Part shown: positions 8,753 to 17,090 of the stretch, one piece after another | How the letters are laid out: every line of letters starts with the position of its first letter | Numbering within the stretch: the stretch's first letter is position 1 | NCBI GenBank assembly: GCA_030694465.1 | Contig: JAUXYJ010000080.1 | Coordinates: 1-62,812 of the forward strand | Direction: 5' to 3' | DNA from: Deltaproteobacteria bacterium | GTDB taxonomy: Bacteria > Myxococcota_A > Polyangia > Polyangiales > Ga0077539 | Length of the DNA: 62,812 nt | Notes under the pieces: generated by a model | The model's database searches: none | What the model saw: only the letters and a program-made list of their open reading frames with translations | What the model was told of the DNA's origin: nothing | Program-made: the position numbers and the translations under genes

Positions 8753-9343
8753 ATGACCAGCCCAGCAAGACACTCACGACGCAGCGCGATCGCTATGGGA
8801 TTTGCAGGACTCTCGGGCGCGCTGATCGCGTGCACGCAGCGCTCGTCCGCGGGCTCGGTGTCGCCAGGACCGAGCACCACCGCGGCGTCGCTCGGCACGG
8901 GCGCGCCGTCGCCCACAGGGGCTGCGAGCCCGCCACCGGTGGCTGACACGCAGTGGGCCGCGCTCAGCGAAGACGCGTGGCGCGCGAGGCTCACGCCCGA
9001 GGCGTTTCATGTGCTGCGAGAGCAGGGGACCGAGCGAGCGTTTTCGGGCGCGTTGCATGACAACCACCGGCCGGGGACCTACCGCTGCGCGGGGTGCGAT
9101 CTCGAGCTCTTTGCCGCGTCGGACAAGTTTGACTCGGGCACGGGGTGGCCGAGTTTTACCAAGCCGATCGTGCCCACGGGGCGCATCGAAGAGTCACGCG
9201 ACAGCACCCTCGGGATGGTCCGCGTCGAGGTCCATTGCGCGCGCTGCCGAGGTCACATGGGGCACGTGTTTGACGACGGCCCCGCGCCCACGGGCCTGCG
9301 CTACTGCATTAACTCGGTCTCGCTTCGGTTTGTCGCCGCGTAA
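8753..9343 (+). CDS. msrB: Exported peptide-methionine (R)-S-oxide reductase MsrB, lipoprotein
   Basis: A 196-aa protein that would reduce methionine-R-sulfoxide in envelope proteins. The N-terminus has a twin-Arg-like stretch (HSRRSAIAMG) and a lipobox ending at Cys27 (LIAC), then a Ser/Pro-rich linker to about residue 65. The MsrB domain is complete: Zn ligands Cys112/Cys115 (CAGC) and Cys162/Cys165 (CARC), the GTGWPSF motif, HMGHVFDDGP, and catalytic Cys185 in RYCINSVSL. Export makes it different from the usual cytoplasmic MsrB. It converges with the phosphotransferase gene with a 5-bp gap. The ATG at 8753 is chosen because the signal peptide begins there. Confidence 0.93.
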   Translation: MTSPARHSRRSAIAMGFAGLSGALIACTQRSSAGSVSPGPSTTAASLGTGAPSPTGAASPPPVADTQWAALSEDAWRARLTPEAFHVLREQGTERAFSGALHDNHRPGTYRCAGCDLELFAASDKFDSGTGWPSFTKPIVPTGRIEESRDSTLGMVRVEVHCARCRGHMGHVFDDGPAPTGLRYCINSVSLRFVAA

Positions 9344-9348
9344 GAGCG

Positions 9349-10380
9349 CTACGACTGGCCGATCCAGCGCAGGGCCTCCCAGGCCATCTCCGGGGCCCGC
9401 CGCGCGATCGCTAAGAGCTCAAGGTCTTGCTCCTCGCCCGAGAGATAGCGCTCGCCCTGCAAGATGCTCCCTGCGGCCCAGCGCGTGTTGCCCATGATCT
9501 CCCACCAGCGCACGCGCGTGGGGTCGACCTCGTGTCCGCTCGCGTCACGATAGTGCTGATAAAACGCTGGCCGATCGCACAGGCCACCCACGGGCTTGTC
9601 CAGCTCTCCGAAGCGCCAATCGCGCAGGCAGAGCCACGCGAGGTCCTCGGTGCGGTCGCCCCAGTGGGCAAACTCCCAGTCGAGCACGGCGCCAAGACCG
9701 TCGCGTTGGACCAAGAAATTTCCGGTGCGAAAGTCGCCATGGACCAAGGTCACGTCGCACGTTGCGGGCTTGTGTGCCTCGAGCCACGCGGCGGCGTAGG
9801 CCAGCGCCGGCTGCCCCTCGGGCAACCGCGCGAGCATCTGCCTGAGAAATCGCAGGGCGCTCTCGATGGGGTCTTCTTCGGGGCCGCACACCATGGGCAG
9901 CGATCTCAGCGCCGGATGGCTCTGTGGAGTGACCGTATGGATCTTGGCGAGTTCGCTCGCGAGCTCACGGGGCAAGTGCGTTCGAGCCTGCGAATACTCA
10001 GACGACTTGACCACGCGGCGGCCCAGCGCTTCGCCCTCGACCCAGTCCATCACGTAGGCAAATCGGCCCGGATGCAAGAGCCCATCGGCGAGCCAGCGCA
10101 CCGCGGGTGTGCGTACATGGACTGACTTTGCCGCTTGAATCACAGCGAACTCTGCGTCGCGCTTGAGCGACCCGGGCAGCGAGCGCACCGCGTCTGAGCG
10201 CAGGACCATCTTGTGCGCGACTCCGTCGATCACGGCGTTGAGCACGTAGTTGTCCTGGCATGCCCCGCCCGCGAGGGGCTCGATGTGCAGGGTGTCTACG
10301 GTGCCGCCCGAGCGCTCTGCGAGGTACTGAGAGACACGCGCGGAGAGGGCAGGATCGATGGTCGTGCTTGCGTTGGCCAC
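9349..10380 (-). CDS. APH-fold phosphotransferase family protein
   Basis: A 343-aa protein of the aminoglycoside-phosphotransferase/choline-kinase fold. The catalytic loop VTLVHGDFRTGNFLV gives the HGDxxxxN motif, and LDWEFAHWGD gives the metal-binding D-x-E. The P-loop-like segment GGACQDNYVL and the later Lys in HKMVLR fit ATP binding. Members beside acyl-CoA dehydrogenases resemble the ACAD10/11 kinase domain, which acts on hydroxy-acyl-CoA; that role is inferred from context. Start is a GTG at 10380 (ANASTTIDPALS). The frame remains open far upstream, but this is antisense to the crotonase gene. It is divergent from that gene with 42 bp between starts. Confidence 0.87.
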   Translation of the reverse strand: MANASTTIDPALSARVSQYLAERSGGTVDTLHIEPLAGGACQDNYVLNAVIDGVAHKMVLRSDAVRSLPGSLKRDAEFAVIQAAKSVHVRTPAVRWLADGLLHPGRFAYVMDWVEGEALGRRVVKSSEYSQARTHLPRELASELAKIHTVTPQSHPALRSLPMVCGPEEDPIESALRFLRQMLARLPEGQPALAYAAAWLEAHKPATCDVTLVHGDFRTGNFLVQRDGLGAVLDWEFAHWGDRTEDLAWLCLRDWRFGELDKPVGGLCDRPAFYQHYRDASGHEVDPTRVRWWEIMGNTRWAAGSILQGERYLSGEEQDLELLAIARRAPEMAWEALRWIGQS

Positions 10381-10422
10381 AGTGCCGCGAGTGTACGCCA
10401 GCGCTCGGGATACACTCAGACA

Positions 10423-11205
10423 ATGAGCGTACGAGTCGCGCAAGACGGCGCAGTGGTCACGGTCACCATCGACCGAATGAGCAGAAAAAACGCAGTCGAT
10501 CGCGCGACAGCCGAGTCGCTCGCAGAGGTCTTCGCGCGCTTTGACTCGGACGACTCTGCGCGGGTCGCGGTGCTCACCGGTGCGCACGGGACGTTCTGCG
10601 CGGGCGCGGATCTTAAGGCCGTGAGCGAGGGCCAGGCCAACCGATTGGACGCAGACGGCGACGGCCCGATGGGGCCCACGCGGATGCATTTGCGCAAGCC
10701 CGTGATCGCGGCGATCGAGGGGCACGCGGTCGCAGGGGGCCTTGAGCTCGCGCTGTGGTGCGACCTTCGGGTGGCCGCACAAGACGCGATCCTTGGGGTT
10801 TTTTGCAGGCGATGGGGCGTCCCGTTGATCGACGGTGGCACGGTGCGCTTGCCCAGGATCGTGGGGATGGGCCGCGCGCTCGACTTGATCTTGACCGGTC
10901 GCGCGGTGACCGCAGACGAGGCCCTCGCGATGGGGCTGGTCTCTCGGGTGGTCGCGCCAGGGAGCGCGCTCGCCGAGGCACAATCGCTTGCAAATACGCT
11001 GGCAGAACTCCCACAGGGCTGCATGCGTGCGGACCGTGAGAGCGCGTATGCGCAGTGGGAGCTGCCCATGGCGGGCGCGCTCGCGCACGAGTTTGACGGT
11101 GGGCTGCGTGCGTTGTTTTCTGAGGGAATCGACGGCGCAAAGCGCTTTGCCTCGGGCGAAGGTCGCCACGGCGCCGCGGTATCGCCCACGCGCAAAGACG
11201 ACTAG
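10423..11205 (+). CDS. Enoyl-CoA hydratase/isomerase (crotonase) family protein
   Basis: A 260-aa crotonase-fold enzyme acting on acyl-CoA thioesters. The first oxyanion-hole segment is TFCAGADLKAVSEG and the second is EGHAVAGGLELALWCDLRVAA. The place of the second catalytic Glu of true hydratases reads GVPLIDGGTVRLPRI, with Asp instead of Glu, so isomerase or another crotonase reaction is possible. ATG at 10423 sits 42 bp from the divergent phosphotransferase start. With the neighbouring dehydrogenase it suggests a fatty-acid or sterol side-chain degradation block. Confidence 0.92.
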   Translation: MSVRVAQDGAVVTVTIDRMSRKNAVDRATAESLAEVFARFDSDDSARVAVLTGAHGTFCAGADLKAVSEGQANRLDADGDGPMGPTRMHLRKPVIAAIEGHAVAGGLELALWCDLRVAAQDAILGVFCRRWGVPLIDGGTVRLPRIVGMGRALDLILTGRAVTADEALAMGLVSRVVAPGSALAEAQSLANTLAELPQGCMRADRESAYAQWELPMAGALAHEFDGGLRALFSEGIDGAKRFASGEGRHGAAVSPTRKDD

Positions 11206-11240
11206 CGCAGCCCCCTCACCGTCGCTACGGTGCCCGCACC

Positions 11241-12209
11241 ATGGGCGGAAAACTCTTCAATCTCCCTCGCATGCCCCGCGCCGACTACCTCGAGCGCGAG
11301 CGCGAGGTGCGCGCATACCTCGACCGTGAGCTCGCGGGGGCGTATCGAATTCCTAGATATTATGCAGACAAAAGTGACTTCGGCGACATGGACGTGCTCG
11401 TGGCCTCGGTGCCCGATTGGTCCACGCGCAGGCTCGCGATCGCGGCCGCGCTAGGTGTGACCGAGCACAAGGTCGTGGGGCACGTGTTCTCGTGTGACTA
11501 CCGAGGTCTGCAGACCGATTTCTTCGCGGTGCCTGCAGCACAGCTCGACGCGACGCACGCATACCTGTCGTTTAACGACGTCGGAAACTTCATCGGCCGC
11601 ATGGCCAAACGCTTCGGGCTGATCTACGGCGAGGGGGGTCTTCACTACGTCTACCGACGCCCCAACGGGAGCTACCGTGCAGACCTCGCGCTGAGCCAGG
11701 ACTGGTCCAAGATCTTGCCCTTCTTTGGGCTGGACTTTGCCCACTGGGAGCGCGGTTTTGCCTCGCTCGAAGAGCTCTTTGGCTGGGTCATCGCGAGCCC
11801 TTACTTCTCAGTGCGGCCCTACCTCGACGGCGTCGATGGACCGATGGATCACCGGCAGAGCGTGCGCAGCACCGTCAGCCGCTTCGTCGCGTACTTGCGC
11901 GCACACGAGGTCGACAAGCGCTGGGATCCGCCCGCCACCGAGGTGCTGTTTGCGCAGGTGTGCGACGCCTTCGCGGAGGCAGATCTGCCTGCGCAGCTCG
12001 CCGCCGAGCACGCGCTCACGGCCCGCGAAGAGGTCCTGCGCGCGAAGTTCTCGGGCAAGCGCGTTCAGGCGCTGAGGCCTGCGCTATCGGGCAAAGAGCT
12101 CGGCGCGATGATCACCGCGATGCGCGCGTCTCGCGAGGATTTCGAGCAGTGGATTGTCGCGAGCGATCAGACCGAGATCGACGCGTGGGTCCTCGCGTTT
12201 GGCCGCTGA
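11241..12209 (+). CDS. Nucleotidyltransferase-like protein of unknown role
   Basis: A 322-aa soluble protein starting MGGKLFNLPRMPRADYLE. Residues about 43-56 read DKSDFGDMDVLVAS, which resembles the GDxDxL metal-binding strand of the polymerase-beta nucleotidyltransferase fold, preceded by YRIPRYYADK. The later segment GLQTDFFAVPAAQLD could carry the third acidic residue. The classic GSxxxG helix is not obvious, so activity is uncertain. Similar proteins with a DFGDMD motif occur, to my recollection, in large phages and scattered bacteria. It follows the crotonase by 35 bp and converges with the sigma-54 regulator with a 5-bp gap. Confidence 0.65.
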   Translation: MGGKLFNLPRMPRADYLEREREVRAYLDRELAGAYRIPRYYADKSDFGDMDVLVASVPDWSTRRLAIAAALGVTEHKVVGHVFSCDYRGLQTDFFAVPAAQLDATHAYLSFNDVGNFIGRMAKRFGLIYGEGGLHYVYRRPNGSYRADLALSQDWSKILPFFGLDFAHWERGFASLEELFGWVIASPYFSVRPYLDGVDGPMDHRQSVRSTVSRFVAYLRAHEVDKRWDPPATEVLFAQVCDAFAEADLPAQLAAEHALTAREEVLRAKFSGKRVQALRPALSGKELGAMITAMRASREDFEQWIVASDQTEIDAWVLAFGR

Positions 12210-12214
12210 GTCGC

Positions 12215-13582
12215 TCACTCGCGCTTGTTGAGCCCGTACTCGTCGAGGCGCGTGTAGAGCTGCGGTCGCGCCATCCCCAGCGTCCGCGCGGCCTCGGAGC
12301 GGTTGCCGGCGGCGCGCTCAAGCGCCTGCACAATGAGCGCACGCTCGAGCTTGGCGAGGGCATCTTTCAGTGAGAGTCCGTCGAAATCTGCGAGCGAATA
12401 TCCATGATTTTCTTCGATGGGCTTGGCCGCGAGCACCGAGGGCGGGAGGTCTTCGCGGTCGATCACTTCGCCGCCGCACATGGCCGCCGCGCGCTCGATC
12501 ACGTGCAACAACTCGCGCACATTTCCGGGCCACGCGTAGGCCAAGAGGGCCTCCATCGCGGACTCGCTCACGGCGTGCGCTGCGCTCGGACCCAGGGCGC
12601 TCGCGACGAGCAACGGGATGTCACTCTTGCGCGCCCGCAGCGGCGGAATCTCGATCTCGATGACCGCGAGACGATAGTATAAATCCTCGCGAAGTGTGCT
12701 CTTGTTTTCGCCCGGTCGCACCGCCTTGTGCGTCGCCGCGAGCACGCGGCCCTCGAAGGTCAGCGTAGTGCCCGAGCCCCCGACGCGCTCGAATCTGCGC
12801 TCACCCAAGACACGCAACAGCCTTGTCTGCAGCGTGAGGTCCAGGTCACCGATTTCGTCGAGAAAGAGCGTGCCGTTGCCCACGAGCTCAAGGCGCCCGA
12901 CCTTGCGCGCGTTGGCTCCGGTAAACGCGCCCTTTTCGTAGCCAAAGAGCTCGGACTCGAGCAGGGTCTCGGTGAGCGCCGCGAGGTTGACGGCGACAAA
13001 GGGCGAAGTGCTCCGCGCGCCAAACTGATGGATCGCGCGGGCGACGAGCTCTTTGCCCGTCCCGGTCTCGCCGGTGATCAAGACGGGCGCATCGCTCGCT
13101 GCTGCGCGACCGATGGCCTTCCAGACCGCGAGCATCGCCGCGCTTGAGCCAATCAGCGTGCCTTTGGGGGCGGGCGTTGGAGAGGGCGTATCGACGCGCT
13201 CGCGGGTGAGCTCGCGCTGGCGAATCGCACGCGAGACGGCGTCAAAGAGCGTGTCCAAATCAAAGGGCTTGGTCACGTAGTCAAACGCGCCGTCGCGCAT
13301 CGCGCCGATGGTCCGCTCGCTGTCGCCGTACGCGGTCGCGATGATCACGCTGAGGCTCGGAGCGAGGGTCTGTTTGATCTCACGCAAGAGCGCGAGGCCG
13401 TCGCCATCGCCGAGCCTGACGTCTAATAAAACGCAGTCCATTTGCTGGTGCTCTGCGATCACGAGCTCGCGGGCTGACTTCACACTGTCTGCCGAGAGGG
13501 TCTGGTGTCCTGCGGATTTCATTGCGCGCACAAGGCCCTCGCGCACGCCACGCTCGTCGTCGACTACAAGCACCAAGCTCAT
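12215..13582 (-). CDS. Sigma-54-dependent NtrC-family response regulator
   Basis: A 455-aa three-domain activator. The receiver domain (about 1-120) has acidic pocket residues DDE and phospho-acceptor Asp54 in LLDVRLG. The AAA+ domain has Walker A GETGTGKE at 171-178, the sigma-54-contacting GAFTGA at 218-223 and Walker B TLFLDEIGD at 238-246. The Fis-type helix-turn-helix ends the protein (NRSEAARTLGMARPQLYTRLDEYG). It would activate sigma-54 promoters after phosphorylation by the kinase encoded just upstream, with which it overlaps by 4 nt. The regulon is unknown; the secreted protein upstream is an obvious candidate. Confidence 0.97.
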   Translation of the reverse strand: MSLVLVVDDERGVREGLVRAMKSAGHQTLSADSVKSARELVIAEHQQMDCVLLDVRLGDGDGLALLREIKQTLAPSLSVIIATAYGDSERTIGAMRDGAFDYVTKPFDLDTLFDAVSRAIRQRELTRERVDTPSPTPAPKGTLIGSSAAMLAVWKAIGRAAASDAPVLITGETGTGKELVARAIHQFGARSTSPFVAVNLAALTETLLESELFGYEKGAFTGANARKVGRLELVGNGTLFLDEIGDLDLTLQTRLLRVLGERRFERVGGSGTTLTFEGRVLAATHKAVRPGENKSTLREDLYYRLAVIEIEIPPLRARKSDIPLLVASALGPSAAHAVSESAMEALLAYAWPGNVRELLHVIERAAAMCGGEVIDREDLPPSVLAAKPIEENHGYSLADFDGLSLKDALAKLERALIVQALERAAGNRSEAARTLGMARPQLYTRLDEYGLNKRE

Positions 13583-14937
13583 GGGGAGGGTCTCTGGTTG
13601 TGATCGGTGGGTTGATCCGTCGGTTTGCTGTTGGAGAGCGTCAACACAAACACGGTGCGGTCGCCCTTGCGTTGGTGCGTGATGGTGCCCCCGTGGGCCT
13701 TTGCGACCGCGTGGGCGAGCGCCAATCCTAGGCCGGTGCCGTCGGGACGCGTGGTAAAAAACGGCTCAAACACCTTGCGCGCGTGCTCGTGTGCGATGCC
13801 CGCGCCGCTGTCACTCACGGTGACCATCGCGCCGTCGCGCGTGGCCTGGACGCTGACGTGCACGGTGCCTTGGGGTGGGGACGCTTCGATCGCGTTGCGC
13901 ACGAGGTTGTCGACCGCGCGGGCGAGGCTGTCGGCGTCGAGCGCCACGGTCGCAGAGCCTTCGCACGTGAGGGTCACGCCGCGCGCGTCAGACCACGGTC
14001 GCATGGCTTGGCAGCGCTGCGCGACGAGCTCCCCCAGCGCGCGCGCTTGTCGCTCGGGGGCGCGCCGTCCAGAGAGCACCAAGAGGTCTGAGACCAGCCT
14101 GTCGAGCCGCGAAATCTCCTGCGATACTTCAGCGAGTTCTTCACGAAGCGCGGCGGGCGTGTCGCGCGATCGTTGGGCCAGGTCGACCCGGAGTTTCATC
14201 GACGCGAGGGGGTTGCGGACCTCGTGTGCGACCCCCGCGGTGACGCGCCCAAGGGCTGCGAGTCGCTCGCGTTGTTCGAGGGCGGTCGCGAGGGCGCGCT
14301 GTTCGCGTTGGGCGGTGTCGAGCGCTGCGGCGAGCGACGCGATGCGGGCGGCGATGCGCTGCAGCTCGTCGAGGGCGGGGGGCTCGATGCGCGCAGAGAG
14401 GTCGCGTTCGAGGGCGGTGATCCCGAGGTCAAGCTGTGACACGCCTGCTTGGACCAGCGACGCGGTGCGGAGCGCGTACGCGACGCTCGCTGCGGCCAAG
14501 AGCGCGAGGGCCAACACGACGGCCCGCATCCATCGACGGGTCCCAGGACGCAGGCTCGGGCTCGCTGCCCACGCGCAAGAGCCATCGGGGTTGGCTCGGA
14601 GCGCCGCGATCACGAGCACACCCTCGCGATCGCGCTGGATAAACACTGGCTGATCGCTCGCACACTGCGCGAGCGACTGCATGACAAACGCAGGCACCGG
14701 GGGGCCCGCGATCGTTTGGCCCTGGGCGTCGACCACACCGTGACGTGCGTTGCGTGCCCGATGAGGTGCGTCCAGCGCGCGGGCGAGCTGCGTCTGTGCG
14801 CGCTCGATGCGCTGGTCTTCGCCTGTGTTGGCCAAAAACCACATCGCGACCAGGGCGGTCAGAGAGGCCAACGAGGCGACCACCGCGAGCGCGATAAAGC
14901 GCCTGCGGAGAGAAGGTGCGCGTCGCGTGAGGGTCAT
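13579..14937 (-). CDS. Membrane sensor histidine kinase
   Basis: A 452-aa kinase with transmembrane segments at about 13-34 and 138-156, enclosing a roughly 100-residue periplasmic sensor region with two Cys residues. A linker helix follows, then the HisKA domain with His238 in VAHEVRNPLASMKLR, and a HATPase domain with LVRNAIEAS, DSGAGI and GTGLGLALA boxes. Its stop overlaps the regulator start (ATGA), so it is the cognate partner. The gene lies downstream of a strong inverted repeat at 15014-15060, so it may be partly insulated from the secreted-protein gene. Confidence 0.96.
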   Translation of the reverse strand: MTLTRRAPSLRRRFIALAVVASLASLTALVAMWFLANTGEDQRIERAQTQLARALDAPHRARNARHGVVDAQGQTIAGPPVPAFVMQSLAQCASDQPVFIQRDREGVLVIAALRANPDGSCAWAASPSLRPGTRRWMRAVVLALALLAAASVAYALRTASLVQAGVSQLDLGITALERDLSARIEPPALDELQRIAARIASLAAALDTAQREQRALATALEQRERLAALGRVTAGVAHEVRNPLASMKLRVDLAQRSRDTPAALREELAEVSQEISRLDRLVSDLLVLSGRRAPERQARALGELVAQRCQAMRPWSDARGVTLTCEGSATVALDADSLARAVDNLVRNAIEASPPQGTVHVSVQATRDGAMVTVSDSGAGIAHEHARKVFEPFFTTRPDGTGLGLALAHAVAKAHGGTITHQRKGDRTVFVLTLSNSKPTDQPTDHNQRPSP

Positions 14938-15013
14938 GCCGTGGGCCTTTGTGTGGGAGAGTGTTGAGCCGCGCAGTCTGAACGAGTCGCCTCGCGATTG
15001 CAGCAGGAGAAAC

Positions 15014-15060
15014 GCTCACGCGAGGGCCTTAGACTTACATCGTAAGGCTCTCGCGTGGGC
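15014..15060 (-). terminator. 18-bp stem-loop between secreted-protein gene and kinase gene
   Basis: Arms 15014-15031 and 15043-15060 (cores cacgcgagggcctta and taaggctctcgcgtg) pair almost perfectly around an 11-nt loop. Read on the minus strand it follows the secreted-protein gene by about 20 bp; the sequence after it (gtttctcctgc) is only mildly T-rich. A terminator or attenuator of readthrough into the kinase gene is the simplest reading. Confidence 0.6.
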
Positions 15061-15079
15061 TAGTGCAGAAGGGGGGGAG

Positions 15080-15967
15080 CTACAGGGCGCGGTGGTTGCG
15101 GCGCATCGCTGCGCGGCGGCCCTCTCCGCGGTGACCGCGCTGTGCGCCGTTGCGAGCCTCGGGGCGCTCGGCGGTGACGGTCACGCCGTTGGCGAAGGTG
15201 ACCCGCTCGGCCATGACCGAGGCGCCTCGGGCGTACTGGTTTCCGCGACCCTCGGCGACCAAGAGCTGGCCGACCGCGAGGTTGTTGTCAGACGCCGCGC
15301 GGTGCAGTCCGCGGCCGAAGAAGACGCTGGTTCCGTCGGACAACAGAGCCCCACGGACGTGCCCTCGTGGGCCTACGAGAAGCGTCTGGACGGTGCCACG
15401 TGCGCTCCGAGCGGGGAGCGCGGCCATCGCGGCCATGTGCTCGCCGTGGTGGCCTTGGCGCATGCCTCGGCCTTGGTGACGGCCTGGGTGTTGTCCTGCC
15501 GCAGGTGCCGCAGCGGTGCCCGAGAAGCGAGCGATTGCGCGGGGATTTGCCTGCACGATCACGTTGCCCGAGGTGTCACTCACCGTCGCGCCCATCACCG
15601 AGAGGGGCGCCGAAGCAGCTGCAAAACCCGAGACGCGGACGGTGGCGCCGACTGCCAACCGCGCGCTGCTCTCGTCGCCGTGGCGGCCGAGATGCACGAT
15701 GTGGCCAGAGCTCAAGACGATCGCCTGGGTGCGTCCCATCGGGCCGACGACGAAGCGGCTGATGGTGCCCTGCGCCGAGGTCGGGCTAAACGCGATCGGC
15801 GTTCGGTTGTGGCGACCCTCGCCGCGGCGGCCGTGGGCCATCTCGGCGCCCTGTGCGCTGGGGCCTTGCGAGAGGCTCTGCGCCATGGCCACCGAGCCGG
15901 TGAGGCCCAATGCGAGCGTTGCGACTGCGAGGGTGAGCTTGCGGAGGGTGTTCTTGCGGTGGGTCAT
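15080..15967 (-). CDS. Secreted His/Gly/Arg-rich protein of unknown function
   Basis: A 295-aa exported protein. The signal peptide MTHRKNTLRKLTLAVATLALGLTGSVAMAQS has a likely cleavage after AMA. Two repeated beta-rich segments (GTISRFVVGPMGRTQAIVL and GTVQTLLVGPRGHVRGALL) resemble the small OB-like modules found in DUF5666-type proteins, each with 'LxVGxxVxVxG/LVAEG' ends. Between them lies a His-rich stretch (GQHPGRHQGRG, RQGHHGEHMAAM) that could bind metal. I chose ATG 15967 over 15997 because the signal peptide starts there. It precedes the two-component genes on the same strand, separated by a stem-loop. Confidence 0.75.
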   Translation of the reverse strand: MTHRKNTLRKLTLAVATLALGLTGSVAMAQSLSQGPSAQGAEMAHGRRGEGRHNRTPIAFSPTSAQGTISRFVVGPMGRTQAIVLSSGHIVHLGRHGDESSARLAVGATVRVSGFAAASAPLSVMGATVSDTSGNVIVQANPRAIARFSGTAAAPAAGQHPGRHQGRGMRQGHHGEHMAAMAALPARSARGTVQTLLVGPRGHVRGALLSDGTSVFFGRGLHRAASDNNLAVGQLLVAEGRGNQYARGASVMAERVTFANGVTVTAERPEARNGAQRGHRGEGRRAAMRRNHRAL

Positions 15968-16195
15968 GGTGATGGTGCCTTTCGGAGAGTGCCGCACGGA
16001 GTGTGCAGCGATGGGGGATGTGAGCTTCGAACAGGGTCACTTCGAGGTCCGCAGCGCCGTGTTCGTGCTGAGAGGTAATGCAGAGGTCGTGCCAAGCAGG
16101 CTTGATCTGCCAGAAATCAGGGTATTTGCTGCATTGATCCCCTGCGGAGGGAGGGCTGACAGGTCGCTGTTCGGGAGCCAGGGTGTTTGTCAAAG

Positions 16196-16212
16196 TGTCA
16201 CGCTGCGTGACA
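16196..16212. promoter_or_regulatory. Inverted repeat tgtcacg-ctg-cgtgaca, possible operator
   Basis: A perfect 7-bp inverted repeat with a 3-nt centre in the roughly 310-bp divergent region between the secreted-protein gene and the lipoprotein gene at 16281. Size and placement suit a dimeric regulator site. The rest of the region shows no gene. Confidence 0.45.
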
Positions 16213-16280
16213 TGTGTCTGGGAGCGCGACGGTCTTGCGTGGTGGGTTGTGATAAACGCTCTCGCGGAGAGTGATTGCGC

Positions 16281-17090
16281 ATGATCCGCAGAGTGTTGCT
16301 TCAGGGTTCGCTGGTGGTGTTGGGCACGCTTGGGCTTGTTCGCTGCGAAAAGCTCGCGGTGAGCGGGACCAACACGGTCTCGTTGGCTCCGGCGACGGGG
16401 CCGGTGGACGCGGCGGTGGTGGATTCGGGGCCGTCGGTGCGGATGCTCGCGCGCGGGGTCTCGACTTTTTATCGCTGGCAGCACACCGAGCAGGGCGACG
16501 AGGCCATCGAGCACGGGTTTAGCAAGCTGCACTTGGTGGTCGAAGTGCGTGAAGATTCGCAGGGTCAACGTGCGGTCTTCGCGAGCGCGGTCCATGGCGA
16601 CACGAGCATCCCGCAGCAGCGCCGGATGCGCCCTGTGCAGCCGACGAGCGCGCGCTGGGACGTCCCGCGGGATGGGTACACCAAGTACAGCATGGAGCTC
16701 TTTGGCGGCGAATTGCGCAGCGGCGAGGGCATCCGTGTGCTCTTGGCGCAGAGCCCTGGCGAGCGCCACGCGGTGCCGGTTGAGAGCGGGCCTAACTTTG
16801 TCAGGCTCCCTCCTACGGGCAATATTGCAGGCGGAATCAACTCGAACCTCGGCCAGATCGACGCGGTGGTGGTCTTTATCATCCCGGTGTCCTCGCGTCG
16901 CGGTGGCCGCTATCTCATCGAAGCGATCGATCTCAACGCCGAGGCGGGAGGCTTCGCGGCCAACGGCGTGATGAACCACAACCCCAGCGACGCTGAGATC
17001 GCGCGCTATGTCCACTGGATGCGCGATCGTCAGGGCATGGGGCGCGATCGCAATCCACCGATCGCGATGCAGCCGACCGAGCGCGCGTGA
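16281..17090 (+). CDS. Putative lipoprotein, unknown function
   Basis: A 269-aa exported protein. The N-terminus MIRRVLLQGSLVVLGTLGLVRC has a hydrophobic run ending in a plausible lipobox Cys. An Ala/Asp-rich linker (VDAAVVDSG) follows and then a beta-rich domain with FYRWQHTEQGDEAIEHGFSK and IDAVVVFIIPVSSRRGGRY. No family is recognised. The stop overlaps the start of the dihydrouridine synthase gene (GTGA), an odd coupling of an envelope protein with a tRNA-modification enzyme. ATG 16281 was preferred to a TTG six bases upstream. Confidence 0.7.
   Translation: MIRRVLLQGSLVVLGTLGLVRCEKLAVSGTNTVSLAPATGPVDAAVVDSGPSVRMLARGVSTFYRWQHTEQGDEAIEHGFSKLHLVVEVREDSQGQRAVFASAVHGDTSIPQQRRMRPVQPTSARWDVPRDGYTKYSMELFGGELRSGEGIRVLLAQSPGERHAVPVESGPNFVRLPPTGNIAGGINSNLGQIDAVVVFIIPVSSRRGGRYLIEAIDLNAEAGGFAANGVMNHNPSDAEIARYVHWMRDRQGMGRDRNPPIAMQPTERA

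Noticed and set aside
10381..11169. N-terminal extension of the APH-fold kinase frame on the minus strand
   Set aside because: It is antisense to the crotonase gene and matches nothing; the kinase fold begins at the GTG at 10380.
13625..14653. 342-aa plus-strand ORF opposite the histidine kinase
   Set aside because: High-GC shadow frame; the minus strand encodes a full kinase with all motifs.
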